From: Streptomyces sp. NBC_01460
Lineage (GTDB): Bacteria > Actinomycetota > Actinomycetes > Streptomycetales > Streptomycetaceae
Direction of reading: 5' to 3'
NCBI RefSeq assembly: GCF_036227405.1
Contig: NZ_CP109473.1
Span: 310,001-374,000, forward strand
DNA length: 64,000 nt
In this document: positions 23,768 through 32,155 of the stretch, in pieces
Position numbering within the stretch: position 1 is the first letter of the stretch
Layout: the number at the start of each line of letters is the position of its first letter
Position numbers and translations under genes: made by a program
The notes under the pieces: generated by a model
What the model saw: only the letters and a program-made list of their open reading frames with translations
Databases searched by the model: none
What the model was told of the DNA's origin: nothing

Positions 23768-25027
23768 ATGCTGATCGGACGACCACTCAGGGCCGCCCTG
23801 CGGTCCGCCGCCACCGCGGCCCTCGCCGGGCTGCTGATCTGGCCGGGCGCCGCGAGCGCCACGACCACCGGCACACAGGACTCACCCACGACACGGGCCA
23901 CGGCAGCGGCGGCCACAACTCCCGAGCTGCTGCTCGGCCAGTCGACCCGTGGCGCGTGGGACGACTTCAACAGCTTCGGGCAGAACGCCGACGGCGGGTC
24001 CGTCTACTACGAGCTCCGCAGCGGTGACTGGGTCAACAGCGCCCACCGCGACTTCGCGACCCTGCTCGCGAACCAGGGGAAGACCGTCCAGGTCGGCATC
24101 AGCTGGAAGGACAACCCTCCCGGTTTCAACGGTGGGGACGAGAACGCCAAGGCGGCCCGTTCACGGGAGGTCACCGCCGAGATCGCCGCGGGCGGCCACA
24201 CCGCTTCCCTCGACAGGCTGCTGGCGTTCACCAACAGCCATCCCTCGGCCCGGTTCAAGCTCCGCCTCGACTACGAGGTCAGCAGCTTCTACCACTGCAC
24301 CGACGCGAGCTGCTCCTCCTACAAGGGCGCGTTCAACCGGCTGGCGTCCTACCTGGACGGACGCTCCACCGCTCACAACCTCGACTACGTGTTCCACCCC
24401 GTCCGGGGAGAGTTCGAGGCCATGTACCCGGGTGACGCGGCCGTCGACTGGATGGGGGTCTCCGTCTTCGCCCACGAACTCTGCCTGCCTCTCTACGACC
24501 GGGGCTACCTCTACAACGGCACACCGCCGCAGAACTACGACATCGGTGCGAGCCAGTGCCGCAACGCCTACATCGGCACGGATCAGCACGGCAATCCCGC
24601 GGCGATCTGGCGCAACTTCGACCACGACGCCAACGTGCTCAAGCTCGTGAAGTTCGCGAAGGACCACGGCAAGCCGGTCGTGCTCTCCGAGGCGGGCATG
24701 ATGAACTTCACCGCGGACGGAGGCGCCACCGACGGCCTCGAACAGCAGCGCGGTGACCTGTGGGTGAAGCGCCTGTTCTCTCTCATGAACTACCAGGGGC
24801 CGATCCCCAACCTCCCGGGTACCTACGACCTCCGCGGTGTGATCCGCTCCGTGGTCTACATCAACCTGGACTTCCGTTACGGGTGGGACGGCATCAACGA
24901 CGGGAGCTTCGACTTCCCGCCGGACACCACCTGGTTCGTCGACGGACGGCTGTCCCGCTACACGGCGGCCAAGGCGTCCTTCTGCCAGGGCCTCACGGCG
25001 AACGGCTTCACCGCACGCTGCCGCTGA
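23768..25027 (+). CDS. Secreted GH26-like protein
   Basis: This 419-residue protein has a signal peptide (ending near GAASA) and a (beta/alpha)8-type domain. It resembles its upstream neighbour: acid/base candidate E170 in LDYEVSS, nucleophile candidate E308 in VLSEAGM, and a YPGDAAVDWMGVSVF segment equivalent to YPGDEYVDWVGLSSF in the neighbour. It has no C-terminal binding module. The pair probably arose by ancient duplication and may split endo and exo roles on one polysaccharide. The ATG at 23768 has GGAG about 16 bases upstream, so a weak ribosome site is likely. Confidence 0.7.
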   Translation: MLIGRPLRAALRSAATAALAGLLIWPGAASATTTGTQDSPTTRATAAAATTPELLLGQSTRGAWDDFNSFGQNADGGSVYYELRSGDWVNSAHRDFATLLANQGKTVQVGISWKDNPPGFNGGDENAKAARSREVTAEIAAGGHTASLDRLLAFTNSHPSARFKLRLDYEVSSFYHCTDASCSSYKGAFNRLASYLDGRSTAHNLDYVFHPVRGEFEAMYPGDAAVDWMGVSVFAHELCLPLYDRGYLYNGTPPQNYDIGASQCRNAYIGTDQHGNPAAIWRNFDHDANVLKLVKFAKDHGKPVVLSEAGMMNFTADGGATDGLEQQRGDLWVKRLFSLMNYQGPIPNLPGTYDLRGVIRSVVYINLDFRYGWDGINDGSFDFPPDTTWFVDGRLSRYTAAKASFCQGLTANGFTARCR

Positions 25028-25061
25028 GTACCGTCATCCGTCCTCCTGTCGGGACCGGCGC

Positions 25062-25090
25062 ACCGGAGGGCCTGCGGTGGGCCCTCCGGT
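25062..25090. terminator. 11-bp stem-loop between convergent genes
   Basis: ACCGGAGGGCC (25062-25072) pairs with GGCCCTCCGGT (25080-25090) across a seven-base loop, between the GH26-like gene and the convergent FG-GAP gene. Confidence 0.75.
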
Positions 25091-25102
25091 CACGTCACCG
25101 GC

Positions 25103-26593
25103 TCACTCGTCGATCGACGCGCCGAAGAGCGCGTCGGCGCCCGAAGCGCCGAGTGAGCCTCCCCCGTACGACCACGAGCCCGTGCTCACCGTCCCGGTGG
25201 TCGACGCGGGGAGCCACCAGACGACCCCGTCCGATGTGTTCTCCCCAGGTGCGGCGGCCAGGAGTTCGGAGCGGCCGTCGGCATCCGTGTCGGCGAGGCG
25301 TACCTGTCCGCCCCACCGGTCTCCCTTCTCCGCGGATCCCGGTACGCCTGCCGACTCCTGGTCGAAGGACTTCGCCCCGGAAGCGGTCAGCCCTGCGGCC
25401 GAGCCGCGCAGCACCCGTACCCCACCGGCGTCCGCCACCGTGCCGATGTCCTCACCCGGTACGCCCACGGCGAGGTCGGCGTGGCCGTCCCCGTCGATGT
25501 CGGCGAGGGATACGTCGGCACCGAATCCGTCGCCGAGCTCGGCTGTCCCCGGTACACCGGCGCTGTCCTGTGTCCACACCTGCGCCGGGGTGCCCAGGTC
25601 GTCCGTGTCCGCCATTCCCTCGGCCGAGCCCAGGTGGACGCCGACCATGCCGCCGGTGAGCGGTTCGTTCACGTCCTCCGGTCGGTCGGGCCGGCCGTAG
25701 ACCAGGTCGTCGTATCCGTCGTCGTCGATGTCTCCCGAGGCCGTGGCCGTACCACCGGCGAGATCACGGGCGTACTCCGGTCCTGCGGCACCGCCCATGT
25801 ACATCGCTGACCACGCCCTGCCGTCCTGTTCCAGGCTGCGGCCGGACACGACCAGGTCGGCGTATCCGTCACCGTCGTAGTTCCCCGTCGTCAGGGAGGC
25901 CGGCAGCAGCGCCTCACGGCCGGGAGCACCATCGGTGTCGAGGCGGCCCGTCGGTCGCAGCGAGCCCGCGTCGTACGTGAACAGGGCGGCGCCTGAGCGG
26001 TCCGCCACGGCGAGCTGGTCACCCGCGGTCTCCCCGCTGAGCCGGGCGGCGGCGACAGCCAGGCCGAACCGTGCGTCCGCCTCGGGTACGGCGGACCGCA
26101 GAGTGGCGACGCGCGCGGTGGTCAGACCGTTCCTTGATCCGTAGAGGACGGTCACGCGGCCCGCGTCGGTCACCGAACCCTCGTCCTCGCCCGGCAACGA
26201 GATGATCGCGTCATCGAATCCGTCCCCGTCGAGATCACCCGAGGCCACGGCCGTGCCGAAGCCGTCGCCGGGTTCGGCGGAGCCCGGGACGCCCGCGGTC
26301 GACTGCCCGAACACCGCCGTCCGGACCCGGGGAACGCTCGTGGCGGTGCCCATCCCGTTGGCGGCGCCGTACTGCACGGTGACGTACCCCGCGCCCTTCT
26401 TCCCTCCGTCGGTGCCTCCCGGCGCACCGGTGAGGACGTCGTCGTAGCCGTCGCCGTCGAAGTCGCAGTTGCGGTCATCGGCGTAGGTGCCGCCGGGTGT
26501 TCCCGCGAAGGCGCTGGGCGCGGCGGTGACGCCCATGCCGCTCAGCAGCAGGAACGATGCGGCAGCGAGGACTCTGGAAGGCCTGTTGGTCAC
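25103..26593 (-). CDS. Secreted FG-GAP / VCBS repeat protein
   Basis: This 496-residue protein has a signal peptide (about residues 5-30, ending SAFA) and then six or seven repeats of the integrin-alpha FG-GAP type. Each carries a calcium-loop motif such as DFDGDGYDD, DLDGDGFDD, DYDGDGYAD, DIDDDGYDD and DIDGDGHAD, followed by a GAPG or GVPGED segment. These build a calcium-dependent beta-propeller outside the cell. The function is probably binding or structural; no catalytic motif is visible. The GTG at 26593 has AGGAG upstream on its strand. The glycan-degradation context suggests a surface role, but this is not proven. Confidence 0.85.
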   Translation of the reverse strand: MTNRPSRVLAAASFLLLSGMGVTAAPSAFAGTPGGTYADDRNCDFDGDGYDDVLTGAPGGTDGGKKGAGYVTVQYGAANGMGTATSVPRVRTAVFGQSTAGVPGSAEPGDGFGTAVASGDLDGDGFDDAIISLPGEDEGSVTDAGRVTVLYGSRNGLTTARVATLRSAVPEADARFGLAVAAARLSGETAGDQLAVADRSGAALFTYDAGSLRPTGRLDTDGAPGREALLPASLTTGNYDGDGYADLVVSGRSLEQDGRAWSAMYMGGAAGPEYARDLAGGTATASGDIDDDGYDDLVYGRPDRPEDVNEPLTGGMVGVHLGSAEGMADTDDLGTPAQVWTQDSAGVPGTAELGDGFGADVSLADIDGDGHADLAVGVPGEDIGTVADAGGVRVLRGSAAGLTASGAKSFDQESAGVPGSAEKGDRWGGQVRLADTDADGRSELLAAAPGENTSDGVVWWLPASTTGTVSTGSWSYGGGSLGASGADALFGASIDE

Positions 26594-26750
26594 GGTCTGC
26601 TCCTGGGGCGATCGGTGACGGGTAGCGACACTGGTTGGATGCACGGCGCCCGCCGGAGGTTGTGGCCGGCCGGCCCTCTGTGGCAATCGGTGACAACAGC
26701 CGGAAACGGACCGTGTCATGCCTGCGCCGCTCATCGCGGCTCGGTCCCGC

Positions 26751-27359
26751 TCAGCCGCTCAGTAGGCTCATGGTCCTGGAGCGTAGGTGGATGCGGGTGC
26801 CCGTCTCGAAGACGTGGCCCCCGTCCCCCTGCATCACCTTGTGGAGGTGGTGGGCACCGCCGTCGTGGGACCTGGTGGTGTCGCCACGGTGGAACTCCAC
26901 GAAACCGAAGAGCCCACCGCTCCTGTAGCGCACGGCGCTCCCGACCCACGACAGTTTGTCGTCCGCCCTGCTCCAGGTGGCGTCGCCGACCATGCCGTCG
27001 CCGCTGAGCCCGTGTCTCCTCTGCCACGTGATGGTGGCCGTCTTGGTCACGGGGCCGAAGTCACCGCCGACGTCGGAGGGCTCCATCAGGTGTTCGGCGG
27101 CCAGGATGCTCTGCCACAGCATGACGATGTCGGTGTTCGAGGACTTTCCACAGCCGTGGCAGAGCGAGTTGCCGAGCTCGTCGAAGTGGTCGCCGAAGTC
27201 ATCCGTGACGGCTCCGTCGCCGTCCACGAGCGTGGTGACGTACGCGCCGGAGTTGGCCGCGTAGGCGGCAGGCGCCGGGCTGACGGCCGCGACCAGCGCC
27301 AACCCCGTGGCCAAGGCTCCGAGGCCGAGGTTCCAACAATGTGACGGCTCGGTCGCCAC
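26751..27359 (-). CDS. Secreted peptidoglycan-binding-domain protein
   Basis: This ~202-residue protein has a signal-like hydrophobic segment (LGALATGLALVAAVSPAPAAYA). A PG_binding_1-type helical domain follows: LWQSILAAEH, VGGDFGPVTKTATITWQRRHGLSGDGMVGDATWS. A C-terminal tail contains a short basic strand region. Only the binding domain is recognisable and no hydrolase domain is present. GTG at 27359 is chosen to avoid overlap with the TetR gene; an ATG at 27455 would overlap TetR by 59 bases. The gene begins 37 bases after TetR ends and may be co-transcribed. Confidence 0.65.
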   Translation of the reverse strand: MATEPSHCWNLGLGALATGLALVAAVSPAPAAYAANSGAYVTTLVDGDGAVTDDFGDHFDELGNSLCHGCGKSSNTDIVMLWQSILAAEHLMEPSDVGGDFGPVTKTATITWQRRHGLSGDGMVGDATWSRADDKLSWVGSAVRYRSGGLFGFVEFHRGDTTRSHDGGAHHLHKVMQGDGGHVFETGTRIHLRSRTMSLLSG

Positions 27360-27396
27360 GCCGCCCGGACCAGCTTCGCAGGGGTGGCCGGTCAGC

Positions 27397-27972
27397 TCAC
27401 GCGGGTTCACCCATGCCCGCGAAGAGTGCCTCGATGACGCGGTCGACGTACTCATGGGTCAGGGGTTCCTGGGTGATCAGGAACTGGAAGTAGAGCGGCC
27501 CGGAGAGGATCGCCATGGCCAGGCCCAGATCGAAGGCCGGCGACAACTGGCCTTGGTCCCGCGCGGCTTCGAGCCGGGCCACGGTCTTGTCGGCCTGCGG
27601 TGAGATGAAGCGCTCGTTGAGGGCGGAGGCGACCTTCGGGTCGGCCTGGGCCTCGCCGACCAGCGCCTGGAACAACGGGCCGAAGGGAGGATTGCCCAGC
27701 AGGTCGACGGCCGCGTGGATCTGTTCACGCAGGTCCGCGACGATGTCGCCGGTGTCGGGGTAGTCCAGGCTCGGCTCGTGCAGGGAGAGCAGCGAGTCGA
27801 GGAGGAGGGCGCCCTTGGACGGCCATCTGCGGTAGATCGTGTGCTTGCCGGCTCCGGCGCGGGCCGCGACCGCTTCGATACTGAGCTTGGCGTAGCCGAT
27901 CTCCTGCCCCAGCTCCAGCGTCGTCCGCATGATGGTCTCGGTCCGGCCGGCGCCGCGGCGGGGGTCGGTCAT
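27397..27972 (-). CDS. TetR-family repressor
   Basis: This 191-residue TetR/AcrR protein has a helix-turn-helix in residues ~25-55 (SIEAVAARAGAGKHTIYRRWPSKGALLL) and an all-helical ligand domain. Two strong inverted repeats lie upstream at 27988-28005 and 28039-28055. TAAGCT ends six bases before its ATG, so it may be leaderless and the proximal operator would cover its own promoter. It is divergent from the acetyltransferase/esterase pair and from the monooxygenase remnant, and it probably once controlled that flavin enzyme. The ligand is unknown, but a drug or aromatic compound is plausible. Confidence 0.88.
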   Translation of the reverse strand: MTDPRRGAGRTETIMRTTLELGQEIGYAKLSIEAVAARAGAGKHTIYRRWPSKGALLLDSLLSLHEPSLDYPDTGDIVADLREQIHAAVDLLGNPPFGPLFQALVGEAQADPKVASALNERFISPQADKTVARLEAARDQGQLSPAFDLGLAMAILSGPLYFQFLITQEPLTHEYVDRVIEALFAGMGEPA

Positions 27973-27987
27973 TCGGCCAGCTTATCG

Positions 27988-28005
27988 GTACGGCACGTGC
28001 CGTAC
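27988..28005. promoter_or_regulatory. TetR operator 1: 18-base perfect palindrome
   Basis: GTACGGCACGTGCCGTAC is a perfect 18-base palindrome, 15 bases from the TetR start codon. Its core CGGCACGTGCCG recurs in the second operator. Confidence 0.85.
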
Positions 28006-28038
28006 TTGACGCGACCCCGGCCGGTGCATTTTCCTTTG

Positions 28039-28055
28039 CGGCACGACACGTGCCG
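28039..28055. promoter_or_regulatory. TetR operator 2
   Basis: CGGCACG (28039-28045) and CGTGCCG (28049-28055) are exact mirror arms around ACA. The arms match those of the first operator but are spaced three bases further apart. An AGGAGGG sequence follows at 28061-28067, ahead of the monooxygenase remnant. Confidence 0.75.
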
Positions 28056-28084
28056 TTCTGAGGAGGGACCGTTCGGGCGCCGGC

Positions 28085-28189
28085 GTGATGATGGTGGGCT
28101 CCGGCCCGACCGGCCTGATGCCGGCCTGTGAACCACGACCGGCCGGAACAGCTGCTCGACAAACGCGCCGGTGAACTCGGCTCCTTTCC
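28085..28189 (+). pseudogene. Remnant of an FAD-dependent monooxygenase N-terminus
   Basis: From the GTG at 28085 the reading frame gives VMMVGSGPTGLMPACE, which closely resembles the dinucleotide-binding start of PheA/TfdB-type flavin monooxygenases (consensus VLVVGAGPTGLxLACELA). The frame is lost right after ACE and stops within about 14 codons. In another frame the following bases encode LLDKRAGE, like the second strand (V-L-D-K-x-P) of the same fold. About 10 residues between the two pieces and everything downstream are missing. The Rossmann motif directly after a TetR operator supports a decayed target gene. Chance resemblance cannot be excluded. Confidence 0.55.
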
Positions 28190-28261
28190 AAGGAAGTTCA
28201 GTACTCCTCGGCAACAACGCGTGACGCGTCCACACCTCCACGGAGAAGGAACTGATCAGAG

Positions 28262-28915
28262 ATGCCGCCTGTCCCCGCCGACCCGACCGTGGTGCATCCG
28301 ATGCCCGGCCAGCCGCGGGTCGTCCTGCTCAAGCCGCTGGTCACCTCACCGCTCATCGAGGTCGGTGAGTTCACGTACTACGACGATCCGGATGACCCGA
28401 CCGCCTTCGAGACCCGCAACGTCCTCTACCACTACGGGCCGGAGAGACTCGTCATCGGGAAGTTCTGCGCGCTGGGCGAGGGCGTGCGGTTCCTCATGAA
28501 CGGCGCCAACCACCGGATGGACGGCCCCTCCACGTTCCCCTTCCCGATCATGGGCGGATCCTGGTCCGACCACTTCGACCTCATCACCGGCCTGCCCGGA
28601 CGGGGCGACACCGTGGTGGGAAACGATGTCTGGTTCGGCTACGGGACGATGGTGATGCCCGGCGTGCGCATCGGCCACGGAGCGATCATCGCCTCCGGCT
28701 CCGTCGTCGTCGACGACGTCCCCGACTACGGCATCGTCGGCGGCAACCCCGGCCGGCTCCTGCGCCGCCGCCACAGCGACGCCGACGTCGACCGCCTCCT
28801 CGCCCTTGCCTGGTGGGACTGGCCCCTCCCTCACCTCACCGAGCACCTCCGCACGATCATGTCCGGCACCGTCGACGACCTGGAAGCCGCAGCGCCCGGC
28901 CCCTCCCGGCACTGA
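28262..28915 (+). CDS. Vat/CatB-type xenobiotic O-acetyltransferase
   Basis: This 217-residue protein is a left-handed beta-helix acetyltransferase of the CatB/Vat (streptogramin A or chloramphenicol acetyltransferase) group. Hexapeptide-repeat coils are visible at LVIGKFCALGEGVRFLM and DTVVGNDVWFGYGTMVMPG. The conserved catalytic histidine region is NGANHRMDG, followed by the loop FPF. Members acetylate antibiotic hydroxyls using acetyl-CoA. The ATG at 28262 has GAAGGA 13 bases upstream. The erythromycin-esterase-type gene starts 17 bases after its stop, so they form an operon. Self- or intrinsic resistance is plausible; the true substrate is unknown. Confidence 0.88.
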   Translation: MPPVPADPTVVHPMPGQPRVVLLKPLVTSPLIEVGEFTYYDDPDDPTAFETRNVLYHYGPERLVIGKFCALGEGVRFLMNGANHRMDGPSTFPFPIMGGSWSDHFDLITGLPGRGDTVVGNDVWFGYGTMVMPGVRIGHGAIIASGSVVVDDVPDYGIVGGNPGRLLRRRHSDADVDRLLALAWWDWPLPHLTEHLRTIMSGTVDDLEAAAPGPSRH

Positions 28916-28932
28916 GAATCGAGCCTTTCACC

Positions 28933-30210
28933 ATGCCCGCTCCATCCCCCGGCGCCTCGTTCACGGACTGGCTCCGCGGACACGCCGTCCCGCTCGCCCA
29001 TCTGGACCCCGACGCGCCGCTCGACGACCTGGAACCCCTGCGCGACGTCATCGGGGATGCCCGCGTCGTCGCGATCGGCGAGCACTCCCACTTCATCGAG
29101 CAGTTCTCCCTCCTGCGCCGGCGCCTCCTGCGGTACCTCGTCGAACGCTGCGACTTCACCGTCCTGGGCTTCGAGTACGGCTTCAGCGAAGGGCTCCCTC
29201 TGGACTCCTGGGCCCGAGGAGAGGGATCGGACGACGACCTGGCGGCCCACCTCGCCGCAGCGGTCCCCGTGGGGATCTCAGAGCCCCTGCGGTGGATACG
29301 TCGGTACAACCGCACGGCGTCGTCCCCGGTACGCTTCGCCGGGATCGACATCCCCGCGGCAGGCGGTTCCCTGCTTCCCGCCCTGGAACCGGTCGCCGAC
29401 TATCTGCGCCGCGTCGACCCCGAGACCCTGCCGGCACTCGAGACCGCGATGCGGACGGCCTCCTCGTTCGCCGGTGGCTCGGCAGCCGTGGCCGCGCCCG
29501 CGTGGGCGCGCCTTCCCGCCGCCGACCAGGACGCCCTCACCGCGATCCTCTCCCGCCTGCTCGTCCGGTTCCGCGCCCTCGAACCGCTCTACGTCTCCCG
29601 CGGCGACCGGCGCGACTACGAGCTCGCCCTGCACCAGCTCGAAGGCGCCCTCCACGGCGACCACACCTTCCGCGCGATGGCCGGCCTGTTCGCCGGAGAC
29701 GGTCTCACCGCGGACACCTCGGCCCGGGACGTCTACATGGCCAGGTCGGTCCTCTGGCACCTGGAACGTCTCGCCCCCGGCACCCGCATCGTTCTCGCCG
29801 CCCACAACGCCCACATCCAGAAGACACCCATCGCCTTCGACGGCCACCTCACGGGACTCCCGATGGGACAGCACCTGGACAGGGCGCTCGGCGACGACTA
29901 CTTCGCGCTCGGCCTCACCAGCGTGGCCGGACACACCGCGGAGATGCGGCGCGACGAGAAGGCGCCCTTCGGCTTCACCCTCGCCGACACGGCGCTGGAG
30001 CCGCCCGAGAAGGGAAGCGTCGAAGCCGCCTTCGCCGACGCCGGTTCCGGGCTCGGCTTGGCCGATCTCCGCCGGGCGCGCACGGAGGTGTCCGACGGCC
30101 CCGACCGCATACGGCTGCAGAGCACCTACGTACGCACCCCGGTGCTCGACGCCTTCGACGGCGTCCTCACCACCCCCGCCTCCACGGTCACCGCGGATCT
30201 CGCCATCTGA
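28933..30210 (+). CDS. Erythromycin esterase family protein
   Basis: This 425-residue protein belongs to the erythromycin esterase (Ere) family. GEHSHF supplies E50 and H53, equivalent to the catalytic Glu/His pair of EreB. GFEYGFSEG carries a second conserved Glu (E81), and AAHNAHIQ carries the later conserved His. Ere enzymes open the macrolactone ring, but many actinobacterial homologues act on other esters. The ATG at 28933 lies 17 bases after the acetyltransferase stop; an upstream frame extension would overlap that gene. Together they look like a drug-modification cassette. Confidence 0.88.
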   Translation: MPAPSPGASFTDWLRGHAVPLAHLDPDAPLDDLEPLRDVIGDARVVAIGEHSHFIEQFSLLRRRLLRYLVERCDFTVLGFEYGFSEGLPLDSWARGEGSDDDLAAHLAAAVPVGISEPLRWIRRYNRTASSPVRFAGIDIPAAGGSLLPALEPVADYLRRVDPETLPALETAMRTASSFAGGSAAVAAPAWARLPAADQDALTAILSRLLVRFRALEPLYVSRGDRRDYELALHQLEGALHGDHTFRAMAGLFAGDGLTADTSARDVYMARSVLWHLERLAPGTRIVLAAHNAHIQKTPIAFDGHLTGLPMGQHLDRALGDDYFALGLTSVAGHTAEMRRDEKAPFGFTLADTALEPPEKGSVEAAFADAGSGLGLADLRRARTEVSDGPDRIRLQSTYVRTPVLDAFDGVLTTPASTVTADLAI

Positions 30211-30229
30211 CGACGGACGGGCGCCCCCT

Positions 30230-30264
30230 GGGGTGCGGGAACGGCGGATCGCCACTCGCACCCC
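30230..30264 (+). terminator. Two-part stem-loop after the esterase gene
   Basis: GGGGTGCG (30230-30237) pairs with CGCACCCC (30257-30264). Inside, GGCG (30243-30246) pairs with CGCC (30250-30253) around GAT. Together they form a long hairpin with an internal loop, 20 bases after the stop codon. Confidence 0.65.
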
Positions 30265-30442
30265 GCCGGGTGCGACCGATGAGTCCGCCCTCGCCCGGCT
30301 CGATCCACCGGCCCGCCGGCCGCGCGGAACCCGCACCCGCCACCGGACGGACGTGCCGGACGCCCCCTCCGCCGACCTCGACGACGCACGCCGGGTCGCG
30401 CGGCCGGTCAAGCGCCGCAGCTGAGATCTCGCTTACTTTACT

Positions 30443-30471
30443 TTGCCGAAACCTCTGAAATACCTCAGATT
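30443..30471 (+). promoter_or_regulatory. AT-rich promoter with internal dyad, upstream of the permease
   Basis: TTGCCG (30443-30448) and CAGATT (30466-30471) are 17 bases apart. Between and across them lies TCTGA-N6-TCAGA (30454-30469), a candidate repressor site. The 30430-30480 stretch is strikingly AT-rich for this genome. The leader to the start at 30606 is about 130 bases. The rest of the 30265-30605 region shows no gene. Confidence 0.5.
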
Positions 30472-30605
30472 TGTTTTCGTCAGGCACTGCGCACTGCCAG
30501 AATCACAGGGTTCCTGATCATGCGCCTTCGAGCCATCGCCGGGCGCCTCCCCCACGGGCCCGGCCGGGATCGACCACCTTCCCCTCACAAAGGCGACCCT
30601 CCCCC

Positions 30606-32066
30606 ATGAGTGACGGCAGCATCACAGCAGCCGATCAGCTCGGCGCAGACGCGTCCGCGCCGAGCTCCCCCCACGTGGACGCCGGCGACGCCGGGTACAG
30701 CAAGGACCTCAAGTCCCGCCACATCAACATGATCGCCATCGGCGGTGCGATCGGCACCGGGCTCTTCCTGGGCGCGGGCGGCCGTCTGGCCGACGCCGGC
30801 CCGTCCCTCGCCATCGCCTACGCCGTCTGCGGTGTCTTCGCGTTCTTCGTCGTGCGCGCGCTCGGCGAGCTGATCCTCTACCGCCCGTCGTCCGGCGCCT
30901 TCGTCTCCTACGCCCGTGAGTTCATGGGCGAGAAGGGCGCCTTCGCGGCCGGCTGGCTGTACTTCCTCAACTGGTCGACCACCGCGATCGCGGACATCAC
31001 CGCCGCGGCGACGTACGCCCACTTCTGGGGCATGTTCAGCGACATCCCCCAGTGGGTCCTCGCGCTGATCGCCCTCGCCGTGGTGCTCACGGCCAATCTC
31101 ATCTCGGTGAAGTACTTCGGTGAGATGGAGTTCTGGTTCGCGATCATCAAGGTGGCCGCTCTGGTCGCGTTCATGCTGATCGGCATCTTCCTCGTGGTCA
31201 CCCAGCATCCGGTGGACGGCCACACCCCGGGGCTCTCCACCGTCTCGGACAGCGGCGTCTTCCCCGTCGGCACGCTTCCGATGCTGCTCGTGATCCAGGG
31301 AGTCGTCTTCGCTTATGCGTCCGTCGAGCTGTGCGGCGTCGCAGCGGGCGAGACCGAGAACCCCGAGAAGATCATGCCCAGGGCGATCAACTCCATCATG
31401 TGGCGGGTCGGCCTGTTCTACGTCGGCTCGGTGGTACTGCTCGCCCTGCTGCTGCCGTACACCTCCTACAGCGGGGACCAGAGCCCGTTCGTCACCGTCA
31501 TGGACAAGCTCGGCGTGCCCGGTGCGGCAGGCGTGATGAATCTGGTCGTGCTGACCGCCGCGCTGTCCAGCCTGAACTCCGGCCTCTACTCCACGGGCCG
31601 TATCCTGCGTTCCATGGCCCTGTCGGGTTCCGCGCCCCGCTTCACCGGTCTGATGAACAAGGGGCAGGTGCCCTACGGCGGCATTCTGCTGACTGCGGGC
31701 TTCGGGGTGCTGGGTGTCGGGCTGAACTACGTCGTGCCCGGCCAGGCATTCGAGATCGTGCTGAACTTCGCGTCGATCGGCATCCTCGGCACCTGGGGCA
31801 TGATCATGCTCTGCTCCCTGGTGTTCTGGCACCGCTCGCAGGACGGCCGGGTCTCGCGGCCCGCCTACCGCCTGCCCTGGGCCCCGTACACCCAGATCGT
31901 CACACTGCTGTTCCTGGTCGGTGTGGCCTTCCTGATGTGGTGGGGCGGCGGCGTCGGCAGGACGACCGTCCTGTGCCTGCCGTTGATCGCTGCCGCGCTG
32001 GTCGGAGGCTGGTTCCTCGTCCGTGGCCGGGTGAACGACATGGCACGGGCGAAGCAGGGCGCCTGA
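30606..32066 (+). CDS. Amino-acid permease of the AAT/APC family, AnsP-like
   Basis: This 486-residue membrane protein has about 12 transmembrane helices. It carries the amino acid transporter signature SRHINMIAIGGAIGTGLF at the first helix and GETENPEKIMPRAINS between helices 6 and 7. Among bacterial members it is closest in pattern and length to L-asparagine permeases, so AnsP-type uptake driven by proton symport is likely; specificity is not proven. The ATG at 30606 is used because the conserved N-terminus begins here. A strong bidirectional terminator follows. Confidence 0.88.
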   Translation: MSDGSITAADQLGADASAPSSPHVDAGDAGYSKDLKSRHINMIAIGGAIGTGLFLGAGGRLADAGPSLAIAYAVCGVFAFFVVRALGELILYRPSSGAFVSYAREFMGEKGAFAAGWLYFLNWSTTAIADITAAATYAHFWGMFSDIPQWVLALIALAVVLTANLISVKYFGEMEFWFAIIKVAALVAFMLIGIFLVVTQHPVDGHTPGLSTVSDSGVFPVGTLPMLLVIQGVVFAYASVELCGVAAGETENPEKIMPRAINSIMWRVGLFYVGSVVLLALLLPYTSYSGDQSPFVTVMDKLGVPGAAGVMNLVVLTAALSSLNSGLYSTGRILRSMALSGSAPRFTGLMNKGQVPYGGILLTAGFGVLGVGLNYVVPGQAFEIVLNFASIGILGTWGMIMLCSLVFWHRSQDGRVSRPAYRLPWAPYTQIVTLLFLVGVAFLMWWGGGVGRTTVLCLPLIAAALVGGWFLVRGRVNDMARAKQGA

Positions 32067-32085
32067 CCTCCTCCCCCGAGCGGAT

Positions 32086-32119
32086 GTGTGGCCTCCACCT
32101 GCACAGGTGGAGGCCACAC
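32086..32119. terminator. Strong bidirectional terminator
   Basis: Bases 32086-32101 pair perfectly with 32104-32119. In practice this is a 15-bp stem with a four-base loop. It separates the permease gene from the convergent hypothetical gene. Confidence 0.85.
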
Positions 32120-32155
32120 CCGTTTCCATCCCATGGACGGCACCTGCGCGCGGTC

